Part shown: piece by piece, positions 33,376 to 41,862 of the stretch | Numbering within the stretch: position 1 is the first letter of the stretch | Layout: each line of letters begins with the position of its first letter | Origin: Betaproteobacteria bacterium | GTDB taxonomy: Bacteria > Pseudomonadota > Gammaproteobacteria > Burkholderiales > SG8-41 | Direction of reading: 5' to 3' | DNA: 42,007 nt | NCBI GenBank assembly: GCA_025356695.1 | Contig: JANXSE010000316.1 | Coordinates: 1-42,007, forward strand | Position numbers and translations under genes: made by a program | The notes under the pieces: model-generated | Told to the model about the DNA's origin: nothing | What the model saw: the letters and a program-made list of their open reading frames with translations, nothing else | The model's database searches: none

Positions 33376-33910
33376 ACGTCTGGCGGTTTCCGCTGTTGCA
33401 GTGATGACACTCGGTGCCTGTGCGATGCAGGGCACGCTGCAGCAATCGTCGGTGCCGGGCCCTGCGCTCGGCCGCGCCGCCACGGCGGAAGAAGTCAAAG
33501 CCTGGAGCATCAGCATTCCGCCCAGTGGTGCCGGCCTGCCGGTGGGCAGCGGCAGCGTGCAACAGGGCATGGCGGTATATGCGGCGAAATGCGTGGCCTG
33601 TCATGGCGAAAAGGGTGCCGGCAAACCGGCCGACGTACTGGCCGGCGGCAGCGGCACACTGGCCGCGGCCGATGCCGTGCGCACCGTCGGCAGCTACTGG
33701 CCGTATGCGACCACGCTGTTCGATTACGTGCGCCGCGCCATGCCGGTGAATGCGCCGATGTCGCTGACCAATGAAGAAGTCTACGCGGTGACGGCCTATA
33801 TGTTGAATATCAACGGCATTGTGCCGGCGGACGCGGTGATGAATGCACAAGCGCTGCCACAGGTGAAGATGCCGAACCGCGGCGGGTTTGTGGATTATTC
33901 GCGGAAGTAA
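33362..33910 (+). CDS. soxD: SoxD-like c-type cytochrome subunit
   Basis: A 182-residue exported c-type cytochrome. One haem site, C77-V-A-C80-H81, is present, with methionines around RRAMPVNAPMSL as candidate sixth ligand. A signal sequence ends at LGAC (Cys20), so it may be a lipoprotein. The ATG at 33362 overlaps the soxC stop and has GGGAG upstream. Classic SoxD has two haem domains and roughly twice this length, so this is a short single-haem form, intermediate between SoxD and SorB-type partners. It would take electrons from the molybdenum subunit. Confidence 0.85.
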   Translation: MFTSKRLAVSAVAVMTLGACAMQGTLQQSSVPGPALGRAATAEEVKAWSISIPPSGAGLPVGSGSVQQGMAVYAAKCVACHGEKGAGKPADVLAGGSGTLAAADAVRTVGSYWPYATTLFDYVRRAMPVNAPMSLTNEEVYAVTAYMLNINGIVPADAVMNAQALPQVKMPNRGGFVDYSRK

Positions 33911-33924
33911 AAGTAGGGCAGGAC

Positions 33925-33949
33925 GCAGGGTGCGCACCGCGCACCCTGC
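33925..33949. terminator. Bidirectional hairpin between convergent genes
   Basis: GCAGGGTGCGC (33925-33935) pairs perfectly with GCGCACCCTGC (33939-33949) around a three-base loop. It lies between the SoxD-like gene (+) and a Bug gene (-) and could end both transcripts. Its core resembles the AGGGTGCGC repeat at 39894, so it may be a member of the same dispersed repeat family. Confidence 0.6.
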
Positions 33950-33961
33950 AAAGCTTCTGCG

Positions 33962-34015
33962 TTACTGAGCGGAGATCTTCGCTTCCGCTTTATTGCGCGG
34001 AGATCTTCGCTTCCT
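33962..34015. repeat. 28-base tandem duplication of the 3' end of a Bug gene
   Basis: On the minus strand the Bug gene ends E-A-K-I-S-A-Q-stop (stop at 33990-33992). The same codons, including a stop at 33962-33964, occur again exactly 28 bases further on, with CGGAGATCTTCGCTTCC identical in both units. The second copy is out of frame with the gene (28 is not a multiple of 3) and lies after its stop, so it is untranslated scar sequence. Confidence 0.75.
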
Positions 34016-34967
34016 TAACCACGCGCGCGAACTTGGCGATTTCCGACTTAAGGTAATCGCCGAACTGTTCCGGCGTGCCGCCGACCGCATCGGCGCCGAA
34101 CGAGGCGTTCTTTTCCATCACGTCCGGCAGTTTCAGAATTGCGTTGAGTTCGCTGTTGAGCCGCGCGATGATTTCTTTCGGCGTGCCGGCGGGTGCCGCG
34201 ACCGCCGACCACGATGAATTGTCGTAGCCTTTGACGCCCGACTCGTCGATCGTCGGGAGTTCCGGCAACGCGGCCATGTGCTTCAAGCTGGTCACCGCCA
34301 GCGCGCGTGTCTGCCCCGATTTGATATAAGGCACGGTCGAGATCGCGTTGTTGAACAGCACCTGGATCTGTCCGGCAATCAGATCGGTGAGTGACGGCGC
34401 TGAACTCTTGTAGGGGATGTGCACCATTTCGGTTTTGGTCATCAGGCCGAACAGCGCGCCCGAAATGTGGCCGAAGCCGCCCACACCCGAAGAGCCGTAA
34501 TCGAGTTTGCCGGGCTTGGCGCGCGCCAGTGCGACGAGTTCTTTCACCGATTTGGCCGGCACCGAGGGATGCACGACCAGCACGCCGGGTGAACCCGAGA
34601 CCTGCATGACGGGCGCAAAATCGCGCACTGGATCGTAGGGCATCGATTTGTAGAGACTGGGGTTGACCGCCCAGGTGCCGACGGTGGCGATGACGATCGT
34701 ATAACCGTCGGGCGGCGACTTCGCGGCGAGTTCCATGCCGATGTTGCCGTTGGCGCCGCCGCGGTTGTCGATGATGAACTGTTGCCCCAGTCGCTGGCCG
34801 AGTTTTTCGCCGAGCATGCGGCCCTGGATATCGGTGGGGCCGCCGGCAACGAAAGGCACGATGAAGCGCACGGGCTTAGAGGGATAGTTTTGTGCAAACG
34901 CGTGTGACGGGGTGATGGTGGCGGCCGCGCATGCGGCTGCAACTGCAAATCGATTGAGGCTGATCAT
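33990..34967 (-). CDS. Bug/TctC binding protein (minus strand)
   Basis: A 325-residue Bug-family periplasmic protein and the only one of ten on this strand. The signal peptide is about 25 residues (AFA/QNYPS). Landmarks are PFVAGGPTDIQGR, DNRGGANGNIG, HIPYKSSAPSLTDLIAGQ and ELPTIDESG. GAGGAGG stands just upstream of the ATG. It is probably monocistronic, 124 bases downstream of the OCD-family gene. Its 3' end is tandemly duplicated. Confidence 0.92.
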   Translation of the reverse strand: MISLNRFAVAAACAAATITPSHAFAQNYPSKPVRFIVPFVAGGPTDIQGRMLGEKLGQRLGQQFIIDNRGGANGNIGMELAAKSPPDGYTIVIATVGTWAVNPSLYKSMPYDPVRDFAPVMQVSGSPGVLVVHPSVPAKSVKELVALARAKPGKLDYGSSGVGGFGHISGALFGLMTKTEMVHIPYKSSAPSLTDLIAGQIQVLFNNAISTVPYIKSGQTRALAVTSLKHMAALPELPTIDESGVKGYDNSSWSAVAAPAGTPKEIIARLNSELNAILKLPDVMEKNASFGADAVGGTPEQFGDYLKSEIAKFARVVKEAKISAQ

Positions 34968-35091
34968 TGCTGCCTCCTCTGAAGTTGTGGCGGGGTGGTA
35001 AAGCGACGCAGTGTACTGCGAGCAGTTGTTTCAGTCTTGCCACTGCGGAATAGGGGCTGGTGAAAACGCTGCGGCCGCGCCATCCGTGGAA

Positions 35092-36054
35092 TCAATCGCC
35101 GACCGGCAGATCGATGCCGATGTTATTCTTTAAAGCGGCGTCGAGCACGAACTTGCTGGTATACAAATCCTGTACCGCCATGCCGTGCGATTCGTAGAGC
35201 GTGATGTCGTCCTTGCTGCGGCGGCCCGGCACGCGGCCGGTGATGATTTCACCCAGTTCCGGCAGCGAATCCCAGTCGATCAGTCCCGATTCGGCGAGCG
35301 GCAGCAGATCGCCGCATTCGTTGCGCGCGGTGTTGCGCGAATCAACGGCGATGCGCGTCGAGCGCCGCACGGCGGCCTCGTCGAGTTCGCGCCGTGCCAG
35401 CGAATTGGAACCGGCAGCGTTGATGTGTTGTCCCGGCGACAACCACGCACCGAGCAGCACCGGTGTGGCCGCCTTGGTGATGACGTTGATGATGTCGGCG
35501 CCGCGCACCGCCTCGGCCGGATCGGTGATGACTTTCATCGCCACGCCGAGTTTTTTTGCGAGCGCATCGCAGAATGTTTTCGAACGCTCGGGGTTGCGGC
35601 TCCACACGCGCACTTCACTGATCTTGCGCACGGCGCAGACGGCTTCGAGCTGGCCGATCGCCTGTTTGCCCGCGCCCAGCGTGGCGACGATGGCGGCGTC
35701 TTCGCGCGCCATGTGGCGCGTTGCCACGCCGCTGGCCGCCCCGGTGCGCACCATGCCGAGATGGCTGGCTTCGATCATGGCGGTGGGTTTTCCCGATTCG
35801 GTGTCGAACAGATGCACGTAAAAACGCGTGCCCTTGCCGGTGGCCGAGAAGTAGGCCTTGTAGCCGATTACATTGAGGTCGGCGGCGGTCGCCTCCATCA
35901 TGTGCAGCGTGCCCGCCGGCATGCGCGCACGCACGCGCGGCACGTCGGTGGCGCGGCCTTCGGCGCGCGCCTTCAGTGATTGTTCGACGAGTTCGACGGC
36001 ATCGGCCATCGGCAGCAGTTGTTCGACATCTTTTTCTTTGAGGTACCGTATCAT
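35092..36054 (-). CDS. Ornithine cyclodeaminase / mu-crystallin family protein (second copy)
   Basis: A 320-residue OCD/mu-crystallin family NAD(P)-binding protein. Unlike the copy at 13504 it has a canonical nucleotide motif, LGAGKQAIGQLEA. Other family segments are GMVRTGAASGVATRHMA, NVITKAATPVL and INAAGSNSLARRELD, with a late ESHGMAVQDLYTS. Its ATG overlaps the stop of the TPP-enzyme gene (ATGA), so the two are translationally coupled and probably catalyse linked steps. Candidate activities by family are imine reduction or amino acid deamination. Confidence 0.88.
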   Translation of the reverse strand: MIRYLKEKDVEQLLPMADAVELVEQSLKARAEGRATDVPRVRARMPAGTLHMMEATAADLNVIGYKAYFSATGKGTRFYVHLFDTESGKPTAMIEASHLGMVRTGAASGVATRHMAREDAAIVATLGAGKQAIGQLEAVCAVRKISEVRVWSRNPERSKTFCDALAKKLGVAMKVITDPAEAVRGADIINVITKAATPVLLGAWLSPGQHINAAGSNSLARRELDEAAVRRSTRIAVDSRNTARNECGDLLPLAESGLIDWDSLPELGEIITGRVPGRRSKDDITLYESHGMAVQDLYTSKFVLDAALKNNIGIDLPVGD

Positions 36055-37739
36055 TTTTTGTTCTTCATCGCCTCGGCGCGGATGGCCGACAGTGTGGCGC
36101 GCGGCGACACCGAATCCGGATCGATGCGCAATTCAAGCAACGCTGCGGTGCCGGCGTTCCACGCGCGCTCGAAGGCCGCTTCGAAGTCTTCAGTCCTGGT
36201 GACGACTTCGCCGTGCGCGCCGTAGGCGCGCGCGAGTGCCGCGAAATCCGGGTTGTGCAACTCGGTGCCGCTGACGCGCCCGGGATAGTAGCGTTCCTGA
36301 TGCATGCGGATAGTGCCGAACATGCCGTTGTTGATGACGATGAAAATGGTTTTCGCGCCGTACTGCATGGCGGTCGCCAGTTCCTGGCCGTTCATCATGA
36401 AGTCGCCATCGCCGGCGAAGGCGATGACGGGGCGATCGGGATGCACGAGCTTGGCCGCGACACCGGCCGGCACGCCGTAACCCATGGCGCCGCTGGTCGG
36501 TCCGAGTTGGGTGCGAAAGCCCGTGTATTGATAAAAGCGGTGCGCCCACAGCGTGAAGTTGCCCGCGCCGTTGGTGAGGATGGAGCCTTCGGGCAGACGT
36601 TTTTTCAGGAAGGCGATGACTTCGCTCATGTTGAGCGTGCCCGGCGTTTTCACTGGCAGCTGCCACGCGTCGAATTCGGCGCGCGCAGCTTTGGTTTGAT
36701 CGGCCCACACCGGTTTGACGGGGGCCAGCGCGCGTACTGCGGCGGCGAATTCCGGCATGCCGGAATTAATCAGAATGTCGGCCTGATAAACGCGGCCGAG
36801 TTCCTCGGCGCCGGCATGCACGTGCACGAATTTCATTTTCGGCCGCGGGATGTCGATCAGCGTGTAGTTGATCGTAGTCCATTCGCCGAGGCGCAGACCG
36901 ACTGCCAGCAGCAGATCGCACTCGCGGATGCGTTTTTCGATCGCCGGGTTCATGCCGACGGCGATGTCGCCGAGATAATTCGGGCTGCGGTTGTCGAGCA
37001 GGTCCTGGCAGCGGTAGGCGCAGGCGGTCGGCAGATGGTTGGTTTCGATGAAGGCGCGCATGTCTTCGCAGGCCTTGGCGTTCCAACCGCCGCCGCCGAG
37101 CATGACGAAGGGGCGTTTGGCCGCGGCGAGCATATCGCGCAACTTGTTCATGTCGGCCGCACCCGGATGCGCGGCGACGCGTTGATAATGCGCAGCATCA
37201 GGTACGATGGCCGTAGTGGTCTGCATGTCTTCGGGCAGCGCCAGCACGACGGGGCCCGGACGGCCGGATACTGCAAGATGGAAGGCGTGGCTGATCATCT
37301 CGGGCACGCGCTCGGGGCGGTCGATCTGTGCCACCCATTTCGCCATCTGCCCGAACATGCGGCGGTAATCGATTTCCTGAAACGCTTCGCGCTCGGTGAC
37401 TTCGTTGTCGACCTGACCGATGAACAGAATCAGCGGGGTCGAATCCTGAAACGCGGTGTGGATGCCGATCGATGCGTTGGTGGCGCCGGGGCCGCGCGTG
37501 ACGAAGCAGATGCCGGGCCGGCCGGTGAGTTTGCCGTAGGCGTCGGCCATGTTGGCGGCACCGCCTTCCTGGCGGCAGATCACAAACTTGATGTCGTCAC
37601 GCGATTCGTAAAAAGCATCGAGCACCGACAGATAACTTTCGCCGGGCACGCCGAAGGCCATGTCGACGCCGTGTACTTTGAGTGCATCGACGAGCAGTTG
37701 GCCGCCGGTGCGGGTGAGGGTCGAGTCGGAAGGTTTCAT
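36051..37739 (-). CDS. Thiamine-diphosphate-dependent enzyme (acetolactate-synthase-like)
   Basis: A 562-residue three-domain ThDP enzyme of the IlvB/benzoylformate-decarboxylase superfamily. The cofactor-activating glutamate is E58 (CRQEGGAANMADAYG). The ThDP/Mg motif runs from GDGDFMMNG (about 440) to INNGMFG (about 468). Length is typical. The frame could extend 83 codons upstream, but ATG 37739 starts the normal N-terminal domain. No small regulatory subunit (ilvH) is adjacent, which argues against a biosynthetic acetolactate synthase; a catabolic decarboxylase or carboligase is more likely. Coupled to the OCD-family gene and divergent from the amidase with a 148-base gap. Confidence 0.88.
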   Translation of the reverse strand: MKPSDSTLTRTGGQLLVDALKVHGVDMAFGVPGESYLSVLDAFYESRDDIKFVICRQEGGAANMADAYGKLTGRPGICFVTRGPGATNASIGIHTAFQDSTPLILFIGQVDNEVTEREAFQEIDYRRMFGQMAKWVAQIDRPERVPEMISHAFHLAVSGRPGPVVLALPEDMQTTTAIVPDAAHYQRVAAHPGAADMNKLRDMLAAAKRPFVMLGGGGWNAKACEDMRAFIETNHLPTACAYRCQDLLDNRSPNYLGDIAVGMNPAIEKRIRECDLLLAVGLRLGEWTTINYTLIDIPRPKMKFVHVHAGAEELGRVYQADILINSGMPEFAAAVRALAPVKPVWADQTKAARAEFDAWQLPVKTPGTLNMSEVIAFLKKRLPEGSILTNGAGNFTLWAHRFYQYTGFRTQLGPTSGAMGYGVPAGVAAKLVHPDRPVIAFAGDGDFMMNGQELATAMQYGAKTIFIVINNGMFGTIRMHQERYYPGRVSGTELHNPDFAALARAYGAHGEVVTRTEDFEAAFERAWNAGTAALLELRIDPDSVSPRATLSAIRAEAMKNKK

Positions 37740-37887
37740 GAGGTCATCCGCGAGGTTGTTGTATGTTGTGGAGATGTCGCGACTGGCGCGATAACAGCGC
37801 ATATTGTAGCCGCTTGCCGCCTCTCCGGCGCCGGTGCGCGCCGCGCTCGCGTTATACTCGCGGCATGCCAGCCAGGAGGTGCTACGC

Positions 37888-39309
37888 GTGAACGAACTAT
37901 GCAAATTGTCGGCCACCGCCGTGGTCGCTCTGCTGAAGCAGGGCAAGGTTTCGCCGCTGGAACTGATCGATGCGGCTGCAATGCGCATCGCCGAAACCGA
38001 ACCTGCGTTGAACGCGCTACCGACGCTGTGCCTCGACCGCGCGCGCGATCACGCGAAGCGCCTGATGCAGAACCCGCCGAAAGCACCGCCGGCGCATTTT
38101 CTGCACGGCCTGCCGATTGCAGTCAAGGACAACACCGACGTCAAGGGCGTGCGCTGCACCTCGGGCTCGCGCATTTACGCCGACCGCATCGCCACTGAAT
38201 CCGACATCATCGTCGAGCGCCTCGAAGAACACGGCGCGCTGGTCGTCGCCAAATCGAATCTGCCGGAATTTGCGGCGGGCGGCAATACCTTCAACGAAGT
38301 GTTCGGCGTGACGCGCAATCCCTGGGACACGCGTTTGACGCCGAGCGGCTCATCGGGCGGCGCCGCGGCGGCACTGGCGAGCGGGCAGGTGTGGCTTGCT
38401 ACGGGCGGCGATTTCGGAGGCAGCATCCGCACGCCGTCGAGTTATTGCTCGACGGTGGGTTTAAGGCCGACGCCGGGCATGGTGCCGCGCGCGCAGAAAC
38501 AGCCTTATTCAGCACTGTCGGTCGAGGGGCCGATGGCGCGCAATGTCGCCGACTGCGCGTTGATGTTCGAGTGCGAAGCCGGTGCGCACAAACTCGATCC
38601 GATGTCGCGCCCGCTGGAATCCGGCAGCTATATTGCTGCCGCAGCGCATCCGCAGAAACCAAAACGCGTCGCTTACAGCGTCGATCTCGGCGTGACGCCG
38701 GTGGTGCATCGCGACACCCGCGCGGTGGTCGAGGCGGCGGCCAAAAAAATCGCCGGCGACGGCGTGATCGTCGAGGAAGTGCATCCTGATTTGTCGGATG
38801 CGGTACGAAACTTCATGGTGCTGCGTGGTGCGATTTATATCGCGCGTGTTGCTCCGCTGCTGGAGAAATACCGCCATCTGCTCAAACCCGAGGTCATCGG
38901 CAACACCGAATTCGGTCTAAGTCTGAAATTGTCCGATGTCGTTGCTGCAGAAATCGCACAGGGCGAGATCGTGCGCCGCATGGCGAAATTTTTCGAGACC
39001 TACGATCTGCTGATCGCGCCGGCGGTAATGTGTCCGCCATTTCCAGTGGAGACGCGTTATATCGCCGAATTGGACGGCGTGAAGCTCGACGGCTACATGG
39101 GCTGGTTGTCGCTGACCTGCGCGCTGTCGATTACTTCCTGCCCGATTCTTGCCTTGCCCGGTGGCTTTACGCCGGATGGCCTGCCGGTGGGCTTGCAGGT
39201 GGCGGGACCGTTGCGCTCGGAGGAAAAACTGTTTTCGCACGGCGTGTATCTGGAACAATTGCTTGGTTACGCGGAACGTCTGCCGATTGAGCCGGTCATA
39301 CGGAAATAG
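37888..39309 (+). CDS. Amidase (amidase-signature family)
   Basis: A 473-residue amidase-signature enzyme. The Ser-cisSer-Lys triad is visible: K80 (IAVKDN), S155 or S156 in GSSGG (154-158) and S179 (GGDFGGSIRTP). Expected reaction: hydrolysis of an amide to acid and ammonia. There is no signal peptide. I chose GTG 37888 because AGGAGG is placed correctly before it. The frame is open 18 codons upstream, with a TATACT (37853-37858) that could be a -10 box. No gatB or gatC is nearby, so it is not an obvious tRNA amidotransferase subunit. It is followed 13 bases later by the HD gene. Confidence 0.88.
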   Translation: MNELCKLSATAVVALLKQGKVSPLELIDAAAMRIAETEPALNALPTLCLDRARDHAKRLMQNPPKAPPAHFLHGLPIAVKDNTDVKGVRCTSGSRIYADRIATESDIIVERLEEHGALVVAKSNLPEFAAGGNTFNEVFGVTRNPWDTRLTPSGSSGGAAAALASGQVWLATGGDFGGSIRTPSSYCSTVGLRPTPGMVPRAQKQPYSALSVEGPMARNVADCALMFECEAGAHKLDPMSRPLESGSYIAAAAHPQKPKRVAYSVDLGVTPVVHRDTRAVVEAAAKKIAGDGVIVEEVHPDLSDAVRNFMVLRGAIYIARVAPLLEKYRHLLKPEVIGNTEFGLSLKLSDVVAAEIAQGEIVRRMAKFFETYDLLIAPAVMCPPFPVETRYIAELDGVKLDGYMGWLSLTCALSITSCPILALPGGFTPDGLPVGLQVAGPLRSEEKLFSHGVYLEQLLGYAERLPIEPVIRK

Positions 39310-39322
39310 AACGGGGATCATC

Positions 39323-39883
39323 ATGGCCAGCAACGCTTATAAACCGCCGAAGTCGGATCTGGAGTTGATCCTGCACGCGCTGGAGTTCGCCGCGCGCAAG
39401 CACCGCGACCAGCGGCGCAAGGACGTGCATGCTTCGCCCTATATCAATCACCCGATCGCGCTGGCGAACATCCTCGTCAACGAGGCGGACATTCACGATC
39501 CGGAAGTGATCTGCGCGGCGCTCCTGCACGACACCATCGAAGACACTGAAACGACGGCAGAAGAACTCGAAGCCGAATTCGGCGTGGTGGTGCGCGACAT
39601 CGTGCTTGAGGTCACCGATGACAAGCTGCTGCCGAAGGTGGATCGCAAGCGTCTGCAGATCGAACACGCCGCGCATGCAAGTCCGAAGGCGAAACTCGTT
39701 AAGCTAGCCGACAAGATCAGCAATTTGCGCGATATCGCGGCGAGTCCGCCAGCGTCATGGAGTCTCGCGCGGCAGCAGGAATACTTCGAGTGGGCGAAAG
39801 CGGTGATTGCGGGCGTGCGCGGCGCCAACGCAAAACTGGAGGCGGCGTTCGACGACGCTTATTCGCGTAAACCGCGCAGCTAA
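39323..39883 (+). CDS. HD-domain phosphohydrolase (RelA/SpoT-hydrolase / MESH1-like)
   Basis: A 186-residue single-domain HD phosphohydrolase resembling the hydrolase half of RelA/SpoT and small MESH1-type (p)ppGpp hydrolases. Metal-binding residues appear in order: H27 (RKHRDQ), H43 (INHPIA), H69-D70 (LLHDTIEDTETT) and a late Asp in KLADKISNL. No synthetase, TGS or ACT domain is present. It might hydrolyse (p)ppGpp or another nucleotide; activity is inferred from the fold only. ATG 39323 lies 13 bases after the amidase stop with GGGGA upstream. Confidence 0.86.
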   Translation: MASNAYKPPKSDLELILHALEFAARKHRDQRRKDVHASPYINHPIALANILVNEADIHDPEVICAALLHDTIEDTETTAEELEAEFGVVVRDIVLEVTDDKLLPKVDRKRLQIEHAAHASPKAKLVKLADKISNLRDIAASPPASWSLARQQEYFEWAKAVIAGVRGANAKLEAAFDDAYSRKPRS

Positions 39884-39893
39884 CAATCGGTAC

Positions 39894-39952
39894 GTAGGGT
39901 GCGCATCGCGCACCGACCTGCGGTGGGTTTGCGTGCGCGATGCGCACCCTAC
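39894..39952. repeat. Palindromic GTAGGGTGCGC repeat
   Basis: A 20-base arm (39894-39913, beginning GTAGGGTGCGC) is the exact inverse of 39933-39952, with a 19-base spacer. It lies between convergent genes and could work as a bidirectional terminator. The core recalls dispersed repeats common in proteobacteria and is related to the hairpin at 33925. Confidence 0.78.
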
Positions 39953-39976
39953 CCGAAAGTCACGCAATCCTCGCGG

Positions 39977-40555
39977 CTAGAACAATTTCCAGCGCCGCGT
40001 CGCGCGTTGCACGCGCGCCACCATCTGCGCGAGTTCGACGTCGTTTAACAGGCGCACCGAATTTTTCGCCGCGAACTCGCGCGCATTGGCGTTGAATTCA
40101 CCGGCCGATATGTAGATACAATCCTGCGCGTCAGCGGCTTTTTTGGCGTCGAACAATTCGCGCAGCGGCCCCGCGCCCGTCTGCGCGACTTTCCAGCGTT
40201 TGCAGCTCACCAGCGCCAGCCGCCCGTCCTTGCGCGCTTCGTAATCCACCGCCCCGGCTTTGCTGGCACTGACCGCATAACCATCGCGGGCCAGTGCTTC
40301 GGCGATGACAGCGGAAAAGTTCTCCCACGACATGTCGCGTAGCTTGCCGAGAATTTCGGCGACGTTGGCAGCCCCCGGCGTGCGCAGTTGTTTCCATGCC
40401 GCGTAGGCGGCGATGCCGAGGAAGGGGAATGTGGCGAACAGCGCGGCGATCGGTGGCAGGAACATTTGCACGGCGCCGAACAGCGGCGCAGCCGCAAGGA
40501 TGCTCATCCACCACGGGGCGCGCACAAGAATTGAAAATAATGTCTGTTTTGCCAT
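39977..40555 (-). CDS. Membrane-anchored Mrr-like restriction-endonuclease-fold protein
   Basis: A 192-residue protein. Two hydrophobic segments near the N-terminus (about 8-30 and 32-52) are followed by a soluble domain of the Mrr/restriction-endonuclease-like type. The domain opens with LRDMSWENFSAVIAEALARDGYAV and continues with VDYEARKDGRLALVSCKRWK, a PD-(D/E)xK-like site where D and K are clear and the middle acid is a Ser or Cys. ATG 40555 (MAKQTLF) is preferred; a start 11 codons earlier (40588) is possible. Such membrane-tethered nuclease-fold proteins are of unknown function. Divergent from the CoA-transferase gene. Confidence 0.72.
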   Translation of the reverse strand: MAKQTLFSILVRAPWWMSILAAAPLFGAVQMFLPPIAALFATFPFLGIAAYAAWKQLRTPGAANVAEILGKLRDMSWENFSAVIAEALARDGYAVSASKAGAVDYEARKDGRLALVSCKRWKVAQTGAGPLRELFDAKKAADAQDCIYISAGEFNANAREFAAKNSVRLLNDVELAQMVARVQRATRRWKLF

Positions 40556-40610
40556 ACTAGAATACGATGATGAACTCAATAAACTCATTTTGCAGCGGGC
40601 ACCGGATTAT

Positions 40611-41810
40611 ATGAGCGCGACGAAAACACCGCCATTAAAAGGTATCAAGGTCATTGAGCTGGGCACGCTGATCGCGGCGCCGTTTTGCAGCCGCATTCTC
40701 GCGGAATTCGGCGCCGAGGTGATCAAGATCGAGTCACCCGACGGCGGTGACCAGCTGCGGCAGTGGCGCAAGATGTACGAGGGTACCTCGCTGTGGTGGT
40801 ACGTGCAGGCGCGCAACAAGAAATCGGTGACGGTGAATTTGCGTTCGCCCGAGGGGCAGGAAATCGTGCGCAAGCTGTGCGCTGATGCGGATATCGTTGT
40901 CGAGAACTTCCGCCCCGGCGCACTGGAAAAATGGAACCTCGGTTACGAGGCACTGGCAAAGATCAATCCGCGGCTGATCATGGTGCGGCTTTCGGGTTAC
41001 GGCCAGAGCGGGCCCGATCGCGACAAGCCCGGTTTCGGCGTCATCGGCGAATCGATGGGCGGCATGCGTTACGTCACCGGTTACGCCGACCGTCCGCCGG
41101 TGCGGCTGGGCATTTCGATCGGCGATTCGATCGCCGCGCTCTACGGCGTGATCGGCGCGATGATGGCACTGCAGCACCGCCATACGAGCGGGCGCGGCCA
41201 GGTGGTCGACGTGGCACTCTACGAGGCGGTGTTCAGCATGATGGAAAGCCTGCTGCCGGAATTCGACGTGCTGGGTTTTGTGCGCGAGCGCGCGGGCAAC
41301 GCATTGCCCGGCATCGTGCCGTCGAACACTTATCCGACGCGCGACGGCAAGTTCGTCATCATCGGCGCCAACAACGATGCGATTTTCAAGCGCTTGATGA
41401 AGGCAATGGGCCGTGCCGACCTCGCCGACGATGCGCTGCTCGCCACCAACGCCGGCCGCGTGCCGCGTACCGCAGAGATTGACGGCGCCATCGGGGCGTG
41501 GACGGCAGCGCACGATCTTGACGGAGTGCTGGCCGCGCTCGAGGCCGTCGATGTGCCGGCAGCAAAAGTCTATGATGTTGCGGACATCGTCAAGGACGCG
41601 CAGTATCTGGCGCGCGGCATGATCGAGCAGCACACGTTGCCGGACGGCAAACCGGTCAAGCTGCCGGGCATCGTGCCCAGGTTGTCGGAGACGCCGGGCG
41701 GCACTGAATGGATCGGCCCGAAGCTGGGCGAGCACAACGATGAAGTACTGGCGGCGTTGGGTTACGATGCACAAGCGCAGGCGGCGCTCAGGGAACGAGG
41801 CGCCATCTAG
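40611..41810 (+). CDS. Class III CoA-transferase (CaiB/BaiF family)
   Basis: A 399-residue family III acyl-CoA transferase, which moves CoA from one carboxylic acid to another through an aspartyl-CoA intermediate. The likely catalytic Asp is D172 in LGISIGDSIAALYG, matching formyl-CoA transferase Asp169. The N-terminal region (GIKVIELGTLIAAPFCSRILAEFGAEVIKIE, split here as GIKVIELG and AEFGAEVIKIE), KKSVTVNLRSPEG, and VVENFRPGALEKWNLGYE are diagnostic. It is cytoplasmic and homodimeric by family. ATG 40611 lacks a strong ribosome-binding site but gives the standard N-terminus. It would activate a carboxylic acid, possibly one imported via a Bug system. Confidence 0.9.
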   Translation: MSATKTPPLKGIKVIELGTLIAAPFCSRILAEFGAEVIKIESPDGGDQLRQWRKMYEGTSLWWYVQARNKKSVTVNLRSPEGQEIVRKLCADADIVVENFRPGALEKWNLGYEALAKINPRLIMVRLSGYGQSGPDRDKPGFGVIGESMGGMRYVTGYADRPPVRLGISIGDSIAALYGVIGAMMALQHRHTSGRGQVVDVALYEAVFSMMESLLPEFDVLGFVRERAGNALPGIVPSNTYPTRDGKFVIIGANNDAIFKRLMKAMGRADLADDALLATNAGRVPRTAEIDGAIGAWTAAHDLDGVLAALEAVDVPAAKVYDVADIVKDAQYLARGMIEQHTLPDGKPVKLPGIVPRLSETPGGTEWIGPKLGEHNDEVLAALGYDAQAQAALRERGAI

Positions 41811-41862
41811 CAAGTCGGCCCATCGCAGATGCATAATCAAAGCGGCATAAAGGAGCATCGAT

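Noticed and set aside
36213..38198. 661-residue plus-strand open frame
   Set aside because: It is antisense to the ThDP-enzyme gene and runs into the amidase start. Its translation is Arg/Gly/Ala-rich with no recognisable motif: a high-GC shadow frame.
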